Source: an uncultured Haliea sp. (GTDB taxonomy: Bacteria; Pseudomonadota; Gammaproteobacteria; Pseudomonadales; Halieaceae). Taken from it: DNA of 64,000 nt. The position numbers were made by a program, and so were the translations under genes. Under the pieces are notes generated by a model. The model did not search any database. It was not told the origin of the DNA and saw nothing but the letters and a program-made list of their open reading frames with translations. The stretch covers positions 62,001-126,000 of the forward strand of contig CAMYIZ010000070.1 of the NCBI GenBank assembly GCA_947258585.1. The letters are read 5' to 3'. Shown here piece by piece: positions 16,250 to 25,396 of the stretch; the stretch's first letter is position 1, and each line of letters opens with the position of its first letter.

Positions 16250-18511
16250 TTACAGCGTCCGCATGGTTACGCGCACACCAAAGGTCTGGTAGGAAGGCTG
16301 CACATGCAGGCCACCGAGGAAGGCCTTCTGGTAGGCGTTGGTGTAGTACTCCTCGTCAAACAGGTTTTCCACGTAGGCGGTCACGCTGAAACGGTCGGTC
16401 TCGACCCCGGCGCGGAGGTTGAAGTGATCATAGCTGGGCACCTGGAACGGGAAACCTTCGTCCTGGCGCACCACAGCGACCAGGTCGGGCAGGATATCAT
16501 CCCGGTGAAACCATTCGAGACGGACAAAACTGTCGTAGCCGCCGGCGAAGGTAAAGCGGTACTCGGCGTCTCCACCAAAAGTCCATTCCGGCGCGTTCGG
16601 CATCGACTGGCCGCTGAGATCGTACAGGGCACCGTCGACGAAGGCGTTGGTGAACTTGTCAAATTCCGCGTCGACATAGCCCGCGGAGAAATTGACGACG
16701 AAATTCTCGCTCAGGACTGCGGAGATCTCCAGCTCACCACCCAGGTTGCTGGCTGAAGCGGCGTTCTGAATGCCCGAGTTAAAGACGATCAGCCCCTGGT
16801 CGTTGGTACTGGCAACAGCGAAGGAAGCCTGCAGATCGTCCCACTCCAGGTAGAACAGCGAGCCATTGACGCGCAGGCGATTGTCCAGCAGCTCGGATTT
16901 GAAGCCCAGCTCGTAGTTCCACAGCTCTTCGGGGTCGAAATCTGCCCGCTCAAACGATGCGCCCAGCTGTACCCCGCCGGCCTTGAAACCCTTGGAGACC
17001 GTGGCAAACACGCTCATGTCCTCGCCGAGGGCGTAGCGCAGCGACACCTTGGGCGAAAAGTCGGTGAAGTCCGTCTCGTCTTCGACGAAACCATTGATTA
17101 CCCCTGAGGACAGACGATACTGGGAGACTTCCACATCGTCCTTCGTATAGCGGCCGCCAAAAACCAGGTCCAGTTGGTTGTTGAGGTGCCAGGTCAGCTC
17201 ACCGAAAATCGCCGCGCTGCTGCTCTCGTTGTCGCCTACGGTGGAGGTGATCTGGAAGTTCTCCGGCAGGCCAAACAGGCCGCCGGCACCGGCGAAGGTC
17301 TGCTGTACGATGTCACCCTTGTCCTTGCTGTAGATTACCCCTACCGTCCAGTCCAGGGTGTCGTTGCCAGTCGACTGCAGGCGGAATTCCTGGCTGAAGG
17401 ATTCACGGCTGATCGGTTTCTCCTCGTAGACCAGATCCTGGCTGCTGCCGTCGATATCACCGCGGAGGAAGGTGTCGGACTCAATGTAGCCGGTGATGCC
17501 GACCAGGCTGAAGGTATCCAGCTCGTATTCGAACTTGGCGGTATAGAGCTCCCACTTGGAGCCCACGTCCTGTGGCCGGTCGAAATTGACCCGGTCGGTA
17601 TTCTCCGGGAAGAAACCCACGCCATCGGGATCCGCGACGTTGCCGTACAGGCTGGCGGCGAACCTCGACATGACACCGGAGGGGACACCCTCGCGCATGC
17701 CCACAACCTCATCCGAGGTGGTGGCCATCAGGTCCACAGTCAAGCGGTCCGTCGGCGTGTAGCGCGCGCTGAGTCGGCCGTACTCGTACTCGGAGTCGTT
17801 GCCGCCGCCGACAGGGTTGATGTTCTTGATATAGCCGTCGCTCTCGTAATACTTATAGTTGGCCCGCACCGCCAGCACATTGTCTATCAGCGGCATATTG
17901 ATCACCCCCTCGATGTCGCGGGTGTCGTAGCGGGCCAGCTCGCCCGATATCTGGGCGAAGAATTCCTGGTCCGGCTTGACCGTGGAGATGTTGACCGCAC
18001 CGCCGACCGCGTTGCGGCCGAAGTAGGTACCCTGGGGCCCGCGCAGCACTTCGATGCGCTCCAGGTCCATCACCCCCGGGTTTGCGGTCGCACTGACCAC
18101 GTTGACGTCATCCAGGTAGAACGCAAAGGTACTCGCGCGCACCAGGGCCTCGGTGGTGTCAGTCTGATTGGTCACGCCGCGAATGCTCAGCTCCTTGCGG
18201 TCGCGGGAGCCGGTGGAAATGTAGCTCACATTGGGGGTCCGGGAAAAATAACCCTCGATGCCCTTGAACATGTTACGCCCGATGGAATCGGCGGAGAATG
18301 CGGTAATGCTGACCGGCACGTCCTGCAGGGATTCTTCCCGGCGGCGGGACGTCACCACGACTTCCTCGATCATCACCCGGCTGGCTTCCTCTTGGGCCGA
18401 GGCCGCGCCGGACCAGACCGCGGCGGCACCAGACACAACCAGTCCGGGTATTAATGCCGCCGCACTGCTGATGCCGCTGCAGATCAATTTCCGTTGCCAT
18501 TGCTTGCTCAT
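16250..18511 (-). CDS. TonB-dependent receptor
   Basis: 753-residue outer-membrane receptor. The ATG at 18511 follows a GGGGAAG ribosome site, and a signal peptide of about 43 residues ends SGAASAQ. Then come a TonB-box-like MIEEVVVTSRRREESLQDV, a plug with IEVLRGPQGTYFGRNAVGG, and a barrel ending VRVTMRTL. The last residue is L rather than F, which is slightly unusual for barrel assembly. It is flanked by two DUF885 hydrolases and followed by the transporter, RidA and amidohydrolase genes, so it is the likely outer-membrane entry point for the substrate degraded by that block. Confidence 0.93.
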   Translation of the reverse strand: MSKQWQRKLICSGISSAAALIPGLVVSGAAAVWSGAASAQEEASRVMIEEVVVTSRRREESLQDVPVSITAFSADSIGRNMFKGIEGYFSRTPNVSYISTGSRDRKELSIRGVTNQTDTTEALVRASTFAFYLDDVNVVSATANPGVMDLERIEVLRGPQGTYFGRNAVGGAVNISTVKPDQEFFAQISGELARYDTRDIEGVINMPLIDNVLAVRANYKYYESDGYIKNINPVGGGNDSEYEYGRLSARYTPTDRLTVDLMATTSDEVVGMREGVPSGVMSRFAASLYGNVADPDGVGFFPENTDRVNFDRPQDVGSKWELYTAKFEYELDTFSLVGITGYIESDTFLRGDIDGSSQDLVYEEKPISRESFSQEFRLQSTGNDTLDWTVGVIYSKDKGDIVQQTFAGAGGLFGLPENFQITSTVGDNESSSAAIFGELTWHLNNQLDLVFGGRYTKDDVEVSQYRLSSGVINGFVEDETDFTDFSPKVSLRYALGEDMSVFATVSKGFKAGGVQLGASFERADFDPEELWNYELGFKSELLDNRLRVNGSLFYLEWDDLQASFAVASTNDQGLIVFNSGIQNAASASNLGGELEISAVLSENFVVNFSAGYVDAEFDKFTNAFVDGALYDLSGQSMPNAPEWTFGGDAEYRFTFAGGYDSFVRLEWFHRDDILPDLVAVVRQDEGFPFQVPSYDHFNLRAGVETDRFSVTAYVENLFDEEYYTNAYQKAFLGGLHVQPSYQTFGVRVTMRTL

Positions 18512-18691
18512 GCTGCTTCCCCTAATGAAATGATAATTCCCTGGCCAATCCCGGCCATATCCGTGATGCCCCGAAACCCGAGGTACAGGCGCTGTGATCG
18601 ACCCCTGAACCGTATACTTGTTAACAGTGACATTTAAAGCCAGAAAGTGTTGCCTGTCGGGCAACAGACGATCTCCGGGCCAGCATCCGCG

Positions 18692-20503
18692 TCACGCCCT
18701 CCGTGCCAGCCAGCGCTCCACCACATTTTCCAGCACCGCCATCGGCACACTGCCGGCCAACAGCACGGTGCGGTGAAACTCGCGCAGGTCGAAGTCGTCA
18801 CCCAGCTGCTGTTCGGCGCGGTCCCGCAATTCCTGGATCTTCAGCTCGCCGATCTTGTAGGCCAGCGCCTGCCCCGGATAGGAGGCATAGCGCTCCACTT
18901 CTGCCCGGGCCTCGGCCTCACTCAGTGAGGAATGCTCCAGCATCCAGCGAACCCCATCTTCCACCGACCAGCCCAGGGCGTGAATTCCGGTATCGATCAC
19001 CAGCCGGTTGGCCCGCATCATCTCGTAATTGAGGTAGCCGTACCGCTGCCACGGGTCTGCAAGCAGGCCCAGGTCCCCGGCCAGCGACTCGGCGTACAGG
19101 GCCCAGCCCTCGCCAAAGGCCGTGGTGGACTCGAAGCGACGGAACGCCGGTACATCCTCCACTTCCCGGGCAATCGCCGTCTGGAAGTGATGTCCGGGTA
19201 GCCCCTCATGTACCGACAGCGTGGTCAGGTTGAAACGACTGGTGATACCCGGGGAGTGGATGTTTATCCAGAGGATACCCGGCCGCGAGCCGTCGGCGGC
19301 CGCCGCCTGGAAATAGCCATTGCCCTGGAGTGAGCGCGAGGAGTCCGGGAGCGCGCGGATCTCGTAGGCGGCCTTCGGCATCAGGTCGAACATCTTCGGC
19401 AACAGGCCGTAGATATCGTCCCGCCGGGCATTGAAGTCGGGCACGATCTGGTCGCGCTCATCGTCAGCATAGTAAAGGGCGGGATCATTCCTGGCGTGCT
19501 CGAACAGCGCCTGCACGTCACCCTCGATACCAAGCTCGGCCTGCAGTGCGCGGAAGCCATCCATGATCCGGCTGACCTCGGCACGCCCCAGCCTGTGCAC
19601 CTCCTCCGCTTCCATGGAGGTCGTCGTGTGCTTGCGCACGTAATGCTGGTACAGCTCCCGCCCGGCGGGCAGCGCGACCAGGCCCACCGTGGCGCGAGCG
19701 TGTTGCAGATAGCTGCCCTGCAGATAGTCGTGCAGCCGCTGATAGGCCGGCTGGATCACTCCGGCGATACTGGCCTCGTGGCGCTGGCGCAGATCGGCTG
19801 CCACAGTATCGTCGATTGTCGCTGGCAGCGAATCCAGTGGCGTCCAGAACTGGGTCTCGCGGGGCCCCTTGCCGAGATGGATAGACAGCTGGGGCAGGAT
19901 CCTCTCGACCACCATCCGCGGCAGAACCACCCCCGCCTCAACCCCTTCCTCCAGCCGCAAAATCGCCTGATCTACCCAGCGGGCGAAGCCCTTTGCCCGC
20001 ACCAGGGCCTGTTCATAGTGAAATTGGGTCTGGAACGGATAGGTACCCGAGCCCGCCGCCGATTCCGCAAACCGGATATGCTGGCCCCGGAACTGGTCCA
20101 GCGGCAGCATCCTTGCCCGCGCAAACAGGTCGCTGCCATAGAAGCGACGGTCCTGCTGCAGGCGCCAGGCCAGGAAATCGTAGCTGACCTGCTCGCCTTC
20201 ACTCAGGCTCTCGGCGTCTACAGCCTGCAGGCGGGCCCGGTAAGTGTCGACCAGGGCCAGCATGGCCGTGTGCCAGTCACCCTCCAGCGAGCGATCAAAG
20301 CGGCCGGGGTGCCGGTAATCTCCCTGGGACAGGGCCCTGTCTGGCTGCAGCGCCAGGAGCTCCTCCCAGTAATCGTCGAACAGGCTGCCGCCGGCGCCAG
20401 GCTCCCCGGCCGCCACGGTCGGGGGAGTCTGCGCAAGCGCCACCACGGCCAGGGCCAGTGACAACGCCATCCACTTCCCGATCGAAACTCTCCAGCGCGC
20501 CAC
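18692..20503 (-). CDS. DUF885 family secreted hydrolase (second copy)
   Basis: 603-residue paralogue of the hydrolase on the other side of the receptor. A GTG at 20503 is chosen because GGAGGGG lies six bases upstream and a signal peptide (MALSLALAVVALAQTPPTVAA) follows at once; longer readings add a cysteine-rich stretch with no support. The zinc-type motif is SVHEGLPGHHFQ, followed by FGEGWALYAESLA and the C-terminal YPGQALAYKIGELK. It is the promoter-proximal gene of the whole minus-strand block down to 9795. Two diverged copies suggest sequential or different cleavage specificities for one imported ligand. Confidence 0.88.
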   Translation of the reverse strand: MARWRVSIGKWMALSLALAVVALAQTPPTVAAGEPGAGGSLFDDYWEELLALQPDRALSQGDYRHPGRFDRSLEGDWHTAMLALVDTYRARLQAVDAESLSEGEQVSYDFLAWRLQQDRRFYGSDLFARARMLPLDQFRGQHIRFAESAAGSGTYPFQTQFHYEQALVRAKGFARWVDQAILRLEEGVEAGVVLPRMVVERILPQLSIHLGKGPRETQFWTPLDSLPATIDDTVAADLRQRHEASIAGVIQPAYQRLHDYLQGSYLQHARATVGLVALPAGRELYQHYVRKHTTTSMEAEEVHRLGRAEVSRIMDGFRALQAELGIEGDVQALFEHARNDPALYYADDERDQIVPDFNARRDDIYGLLPKMFDLMPKAAYEIRALPDSSRSLQGNGYFQAAAADGSRPGILWINIHSPGITSRFNLTTLSVHEGLPGHHFQTAIAREVEDVPAFRRFESTTAFGEGWALYAESLAGDLGLLADPWQRYGYLNYEMMRANRLVIDTGIHALGWSVEDGVRWMLEHSSLSEAEARAEVERYASYPGQALAYKIGELKIQELRDRAEQQLGDDFDLREFHRTVLLAGSVPMAVLENVVERWLARRA

Positions 20504-20823
20504 GTGTCGCCCCTCCCCTGCTGCCACCCCTCTGGACGAGGAGCCGCACGTTCCAAAGACCACAGTTTTAACAGGCGAACAGGGGCATTGGTAATCCATT
20601 ATTGTTGCCTTTGAAGCAACACACACTGGCTAGTACTCACACTCTGCCACAGCTATCGGGAGCGGCGGCGATAGCGCAATTCAAATTGATGTAGCGCAGG
20701 TCGGTACGTCATCCCGGCCACGCCCGGGAAGGCTATGCCGGTATACTCGCTTGTTTTGCCGAGTTAGACAGTTCCAGGGGGGGCCCCGGGAGGATGAAAG
20801 CGCGCTCTTGAGAGCACCTGGCA

Positions 20824-20842
20824 ACACCCCGCTAAGGGGTGT
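20824..20842. repeat. Perfect 7-bp hairpin
   Basis: ACACCCC-GCTAA-GGGGTGT, perfect stem, 5-base loop. No T-run follows on either strand. Confidence 0.6.
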
Positions 20843-20852
20843 AGTCGCGGAT

Positions 20853-20875
20853 GGAGGCAGTCGAACCCTGCCTCC
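20853..20875. repeat. Perfect 8-bp hairpin
   Basis: GGAGGCAG-TCGAACC-CTGCCTCC, perfect stem with a 7-base loop. On the minus strand the loop reads GGTTCGA, which imitates a tRNA T-loop, but no tRNA surrounds it. Confidence 0.6.
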
Positions 20876-20883
20876 CTATCGAT

Positions 20884-20906
20884 ACCGGCGGAATTCAGCC
20901 GCCGGT
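20884..20906. repeat. Perfect 8-bp hairpin over a stop codon
   Basis: ACCGGCGG-AATTCAG-CCGCCGGT, perfect stem with a 7-base loop, containing the stop codon of the minus-strand surface protein. With the two preceding hairpins it could stop or stabilise the transcript end. Confidence 0.55.
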
Positions 20907-21668
20907 GCGGCGGCGCAGGTACTGGATGCCGAACAGAGCCAGCATAAAGCTGAGCATGCCCAGAACCACAGGGTTTGTTACCGGAACAGCGATGGCAGTG
21001 AATCCGGAAGCGGCGAGCAGGGCCATATCCCACTCCGCGCGCTGCGCGGGAGTGTCACCACAACACCAGTCCCAGGAAAGATAGGTCACCGAGCCGCTGC
21101 CAAATGAAGCGGAAGCAACATGGGTTTCCCCACTCAATTCATAGGCGCTCAGCACTGAGGGCGGAATGGACGCCGTGTCGATAGTCAGGTGATCATTCAG
21201 CGTTGGCAAGGAAGCGGGCGCGCTGGCGAAATTGCTTGAGTCCCCGGCAGACGTCCGTGGGATTGGCGGTGTACCCGATCCCGAGGTAGAGGTTCCGTCC
21301 GTCATCGTAGTACCCAGTATCTCGTTCATCAGGGCAATATTTTCCGACGAACGCAGCAGAAGAAGCGCACCGCCGCCACTGACAAAGTCTGCGATATCAC
21401 TGCGCACGGCGGGGGACAGCCCCGCAACCTGGCCTGATTGCCCCTGGAATATCACACTGGCGCTGGCCAGGGCTGTTCCCCACTCGCCATCGCTACTCCC
21501 ATCGAAGGGCACCGCGGCCCCCCCCAGAGACGCAGCGAGCTCCGCAGCGGCGGTTGCAATTTCCCCGCTGTGGCTGGTGTTGTCCGAATAGTATACGGAC
21601 TGCGCACTCGCCAGCCCCGACACAAGCAGCAACGCTGCCCCATAAATCCAGAATGTGAGCTTGTTCAT
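20895..21668 (-). CDS. Exported protein with C-terminal sorting-type anchor
   Basis: 257-residue protein with an N-terminal signal peptide (about 1-22, ending GLASA). Its C-terminus has a small VPVTNP motif, a hydrophobic segment (VVLGMLSFMLALFGIQYL) and a final RRR cluster. That tripartite end resembles IPTL/VPxxxP-CTERM sorting signals cleaved and processed by exosortase-like systems. The body resembles a GATase-like/ThuA-like fold (SVIFQGQSGQVAGLSP, DFVSGGGALLLLRSSEN). The ATG at 21668 has AAGGAGTAGGGGT upstream. It stands alone. No exosortase is in the window, so the anchoring inference rests only on the C-terminal pattern. Confidence 0.7.
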   Translation of the reverse strand: MNKLTFWIYGAALLLVSGLASAQSVYYSDNTSHSGEIATAAAELAASLGGAAVPFDGSSDGEWGTALASASVIFQGQSGQVAGLSPAVRSDIADFVSGGGALLLLRSSENIALMNEILGTTMTDGTSTSGSGTPPIPRTSAGDSSNFASAPASLPTLNDHLTIDTASIPPSVLSAYELSGETHVASASFGSGSVTYLSWDWCCGDTPAQRAEWDMALLAASGFTAIAVPVTNPVVLGMLSFMLALFGIQYLRRRTGG

Positions 21669-21893
21669 ACCCCTACTCCTTATCAAAAGCTTCCCCATGC
21701 TATCCGAAAGTCTGGCACACGAATCGGCCAAGTTCAATCCGCAGTGCACGACATCCACAATGCGCGAATAAAAACGGCCGATGACTTGCCAGAGGTATCT
21801 ATACTTGTACCCGCAACGCAGTCACCGGGGCTGACACTCCAGGGCCCGCCGTTCGACAATAGAACCCCAAATCCTGCACAGGAACCAGCTCCA

Positions 21894-22850
21894 ATGAAAT
21901 ACAACATAGACCCCGAACTGCGCCCCATCCTCGACCTGCTGCCGCCCTTCGATCTCAGGGAGCCGCAGGTGATGCGCGCGACCATGGACGCCATGGTGGC
22001 CCCGGCCAATGCGGAACTGGATACCAGCGGCCTCGACATCAGCGAGCACAAGGCTCCCGGCGCCGCCGGCGACCCTGAGGTACCGGTGCGGGTGTACCGG
22101 CCCGCCAATGCCGCCGGGGCGCTGCCCGGACTGGTCTATCTGCACGGAGGCGGTTTCGTCTTCGGCAACCTGGAGAGCGAGCACGCGACCTGTGTCGCCC
22201 TGTGCCGCAACCTGGGCATCGTGGTGGTGTCGGTGGACTACCGGCTGTCGCCGGAGACCGCCTTCCCCGGCCCGCTGGAAGACTGCTACGCCGCCCTCTG
22301 CTGGACCCATGCCCGGCGCGACAGCCTGGGCATTGACCCGCGCCGCCTCGGTATCATGGGCCAGAGCGCCGGCGGCTGCCTCGCTGCAGCCACGGCGCTG
22401 GCGGCCCGGGAGCGCAGCGGCCCGACCCTGTGCTACCAGTTCCTGTCCATCCCGGTGCTGGACGACCGGCTGGACACCCCCAGCATGGTCGCCTTTACCG
22501 ACACCCCCATCTGGCACCGGCCCAATGCCGAACTGAGCTGGGACTTTTACCTGGGCGATAATTACCAGCGCGGTGCAGAAAATGTCCCGGCCCTCGCCGC
22601 CCCGGCCCGGGAACAGAACCTGGCCGGTCTGCCGCCGGCCTGCATTACCGTCATGGAGTTCGACCCGCTGCGGGATGAGGCCCTGATCTACGGCCAGCGC
22701 CTGCTGGCAGCGGGTGTCTCCACGGAAATTCACTGCTACCCCGGCACCTACCACGGTTCCAGCATGGTGGTGGATGCGGCACTGAGCAAACGCGGAGTGG
22801 CGGACATGTTCACGGCGCTGGCTCGCGGTCTCTGCGTCGACCCCAAATAG
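21894..22850 (+). CDS. Alpha/beta hydrolase, hormone-sensitive-lipase-type esterase
   Basis: 318-residue cytoplasmic esterase of bacterial family IV. The oxyanion motif is HGGGF (84-88), the nucleophile elbow is GQSAGG (Ser158), the aspartate lies in MEFDPLRDEA and the histidine in GTYHGSS. The ATG at 21894 follows AGGA. A frame extending far upstream is not used because it lacks a signal or motif. An acyl-CoA ligase starts 27 bases after it, so the released carboxylic acid is probably activated to its CoA ester. A second esterase of the same family lies at 38953. Confidence 0.9.
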   Translation: MKYNIDPELRPILDLLPPFDLREPQVMRATMDAMVAPANAELDTSGLDISEHKAPGAAGDPEVPVRVYRPANAAGALPGLVYLHGGGFVFGNLESEHATCVALCRNLGIVVVSVDYRLSPETAFPGPLEDCYAALCWTHARRDSLGIDPRRLGIMGQSAGGCLAAATALAARERSGPTLCYQFLSIPVLDDRLDTPSMVAFTDTPIWHRPNAELSWDFYLGDNYQRGAENVPALAAPAREQNLAGLPPACITVMEFDPLRDEALIYGQRLLAAGVSTEIHCYPGTYHGSSMVVDAALSKRGVADMFTALARGLCVDPK

Positions 22851-22877
22851 TCACCACCCCCAGGAGCTGCACTAACA

Positions 22878-24458
22878 ATGGATAACAATTCGCTCTACCA
22901 CCCGCCCCTGATGCCCCACCTGCTAATCGAGGGCCTGAACCGCTACCACGACCAGCCCTGCCTGTTCCTCGGCGACAAGGTCGCCAGCTATCGCGAGGTG
23001 CGTGAACGGACCAGCCAGCTGGTGCAGGCCCTGCAGTCCCTGGGCCTGGGCCGCGGCAGCCGGGTGGCGGTGATTTCCGGCAACCGCCCCGAGGTGCTGT
23101 CCAATATCGCCGCCATGCAACTGGCGGGCTGCATCGGCACGCCCCTGCACCCGCTGGGCTCCCTGGAGGACCACGCCTACGTGCTGGAAGCGGCGGAAAT
23201 CGACGCCCTGGTCTTCGACCCCACGGCGTTCGACGCCCATGCCGGCGCCTTGCAGCAGCGGGTCCCCGGGGTGAAGCACCTGCTGTCCTTTGGCCCCAGC
23301 GACAGCGGCACTGACTACCTGGCCCTGGCGGACAGTTTTACTCCCCAGCCCCTGGTGGCGCCGGATGTCAGCCCGGAGGATATCTCCTCGGTCAACTTCA
23401 CCGGCGGCACCACCGGCAAACCCAAGGGCGTGATGAGCAGCTACCGGGTCACCAGCTACATGACCCAGATCCAGCTGGCGGAGTGGGAATTCCCCGAGGA
23501 CCTGCGGATGCTGATCGCCACGCCCCTGTCCCACGCGGCGGCGGCGTTCTTTATCCCGGTATTACAGAAGGGTGGCGCCTTTTATGTGATGCAGGGTTTC
23601 AGCCCCGACGGCTTCTTCGACATGGTGGAAAAGCACCGGATCACCGCCACCATGCTGGTACCGGTCATGCTCTACTTCCTGCTGGATTCGCCCCGGGCCA
23701 AGACCGCCGACATGTCCAGCATGGAATCCATCTTCTACGGCGCCTCGCCGATGAGCCCGGCGCGTCTCACCCAGGCCATCGAAATGTGGGGGCCGGTGTT
23801 CTACCAGTTCTTCGGCCAGTCCGAGGCGCCCATGGTGATCGCCAACATGCGCCGCGGCGATCACGACCTGAACAAGCCCGAGCGCCTGGCCGCCTGCGGC
23901 CGGCCCTCGCCCTGGGTGCACCTGGCGCTGCTGGACGGCGACGGCAATCCGGCACCCGCCGGGGAGCCCGGCGAAATCTGCGTGCGCGGACCGCTGGTGA
24001 TGACCGGCTACAAGGACATGCCCGAGGCTACCGTCGAGGCCTTTGCCGGCGGCTGGCTGCACACCGGGGACGTGGGCCGGCTGGACGAGGACGGCTTTCT
24101 CCATATCGTCGACCGCACCAAGGACATGATCGTGACGGGCGGCTTCAACGTCTACCCGCGGGAAGTGGAGGATGTACTGTCTCGCCACGAAGCGGTGCAG
24201 CAGGTCGTGGTGATCGGCGTGCCCGATGAGCAGTGGGGCGAGGCGGTGAAGGCGGTGGTGGTGGTCAAGCCCGGCGTGAGTGCGGATGGGGACCTGGCTA
24301 GCGCGCTGCAGCAGCAGGTGAAGGCAGCCAAGGGCTCCGTACAGGCGCCCAAGAGCGTGGACTTCGTCGATGCCATCCCGCTGACACCGGTGGGCAAGCC
24401 CGACAAGAAAGCGGTGCGGGCGCGCTACTGGGGTGATCGGACGCGCGGGGTGAGCTGA
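22878..24458 (+). CDS. AMP-dependent acyl-CoA synthetase
   Basis: 526-residue adenylate-forming ligase. The P-loop-like signature is SVNFTGGTTGKPKGVM, followed by the A5 motif FYQFFGQSEAP, the hinge WLHTGDVGRLDEDGF and DRTKDMIVTGGFNVYPREVE. The catalytic lysine for adenylation is in TPVGKPDKKAVR near the C-terminus. It activates a carboxylic acid with ATP and CoA. The upstream esterase suggests a two-step use of an ester substrate. The chain-length or aromatic preference cannot be read with confidence. Confidence 0.92.
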   Translation: MDNNSLYHPPLMPHLLIEGLNRYHDQPCLFLGDKVASYREVRERTSQLVQALQSLGLGRGSRVAVISGNRPEVLSNIAAMQLAGCIGTPLHPLGSLEDHAYVLEAAEIDALVFDPTAFDAHAGALQQRVPGVKHLLSFGPSDSGTDYLALADSFTPQPLVAPDVSPEDISSVNFTGGTTGKPKGVMSSYRVTSYMTQIQLAEWEFPEDLRMLIATPLSHAAAAFFIPVLQKGGAFYVMQGFSPDGFFDMVEKHRITATMLVPVMLYFLLDSPRAKTADMSSMESIFYGASPMSPARLTQAIEMWGPVFYQFFGQSEAPMVIANMRRGDHDLNKPERLAACGRPSPWVHLALLDGDGNPAPAGEPGEICVRGPLVMTGYKDMPEATVEAFAGGWLHTGDVGRLDEDGFLHIVDRTKDMIVTGGFNVYPREVEDVLSRHEAVQQVVVIGVPDEQWGEAVKAVVVVKPGVSADGDLASALQQQVKAAKGSVQAPKSVDFVDAIPLTPVGKPDKKAVRARYWGDRTRGVS

Positions 24459-24484
24459 AAATCACTGCGCCAGGCCGTTCGCCG

Positions 24485-25372
24485 TTACAGGCGCAGCATC
24501 CGCTTGCGACGCAAGCGCACCACCCCGGTCGCAATCCCCGTGCCCAGCAGGGTGATGACCATGCCTGCCAGTACCTGCAGGCTTAGCGCCTCGTCGAGGA
24601 GCAGGAAGCCCCAGGCGAGGGCGCTCACCGGCACCAGCATGGTCACGGTAGAGGCCGCGGTAGCGCCAGCACTGGCCAGCACCTGGAAATACAACAGCAG
24701 CGCCCCGGAGGTGCTCAGGGCCGCCAGGCACAGCGCCGCACCCCAGGCGGTGGCGCTGACCGGCGCCTCCGGCCACAGCAGCAGGCCGGGGACCAGCAGC
24801 ACCAGGGCCGCCACCGCACAGCTGCCCGCGGCCAGCACCCGGCTGGGCAGGTGCGACAGACGGGTACGGGAGTAATTGCCGCCAAACCCGTAGCACAGCG
24901 TCGCGCCCACCGCCGCGAGAATAAACCAGCCGTCACCACCGGCGCTGAAATCCAGCCTCCCGCCCGACAACACCGCCACCCCACCCAGGGCCAGGGTGAG
25001 GCCAAGGATCTGCTGCCGCAGGATCGGGGTAGCAAAGAACGCCGCCCCGATCAGCGCCGTGGCGATAGGGGTAGCCGCATTGATCAGGGAGGTAAAGCCC
25101 GCCTCCAGGCGCATCGTGGCCAGGGCGAGCAGGGTGTAGGGCAGCGCCGCCGTCGTCAGGCCCAGCAGAAACAGCGGCCCCAGGTTCTGGCGCAGCAGGC
25201 GCAGGTATTCAGGCTTGGCCAGTAGCGGCACCAGCAGCAGCGCCCCCAGCGTCATGCGCAGCAGGATCAGGCTTACCGCGCCAAACTCGGGCGCCGCCAG
25301 GCGCATGAAGATGAACGAGAATCCCCACAGCGATGACAGGAACAGCAGGCGCAGGGTGTCGGCCGGCGACAT
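24485..25372 (-). CDS. DMT-superfamily (EamA) inner-membrane transporter
   Basis: 295-residue membrane protein with about ten hydrophobic segments in two EamA repeats (LLFLSSLWGFSFIFMRLAAP opens the first, and GATLCYGFGGNYSRTRL opens the second). Such proteins usually export amino acids or metabolites. AAAGGA precedes the ATG at 25372. It converges with the acyl-CoA ligase gene and is followed on its own strand by the coiled-coil protein. Its substrate is not predictable. Confidence 0.88.
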   Translation of the reverse strand: MSPADTLRLLFLSSLWGFSFIFMRLAAPEFGAVSLILLRMTLGALLLVPLLAKPEYLRLLRQNLGPLFLLGLTTAALPYTLLALATMRLEAGFTSLINAATPIATALIGAAFFATPILRQQILGLTLALGGVAVLSGGRLDFSAGGDGWFILAAVGATLCYGFGGNYSRTRLSHLPSRVLAAGSCAVAALVLLVPGLLLWPEAPVSATAWGAALCLAALSTSGALLLYFQVLASAGATAASTVTMLVPVSALAWGFLLLDEALSLQVLAGMVITLLGTGIATGVVRLRRKRMLRL

Positions 25373-25396
25373 GGCGGGTGTCCTTTGAGGCGACTG

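Larger units (their letters stand above)
20504..20894. other. Non-coding stretch with a row of hairpins
   Basis: No convincing gene. The left part must hold the promoter of the DUF885-receptor block, but I could not fix its boxes. The right part (about 20768-20906) is rich in inverted repeats and lies downstream of the anchored surface protein gene. Confidence 0.5.

Noticed and set aside
20853-20875. tRNA-like T-arm (minus strand loop GGTTCGA)
   Set aside because: The stem and loop do not have tRNA geometry (no G53-C61 pair) and no acceptor, D or anticodon arms surround it.
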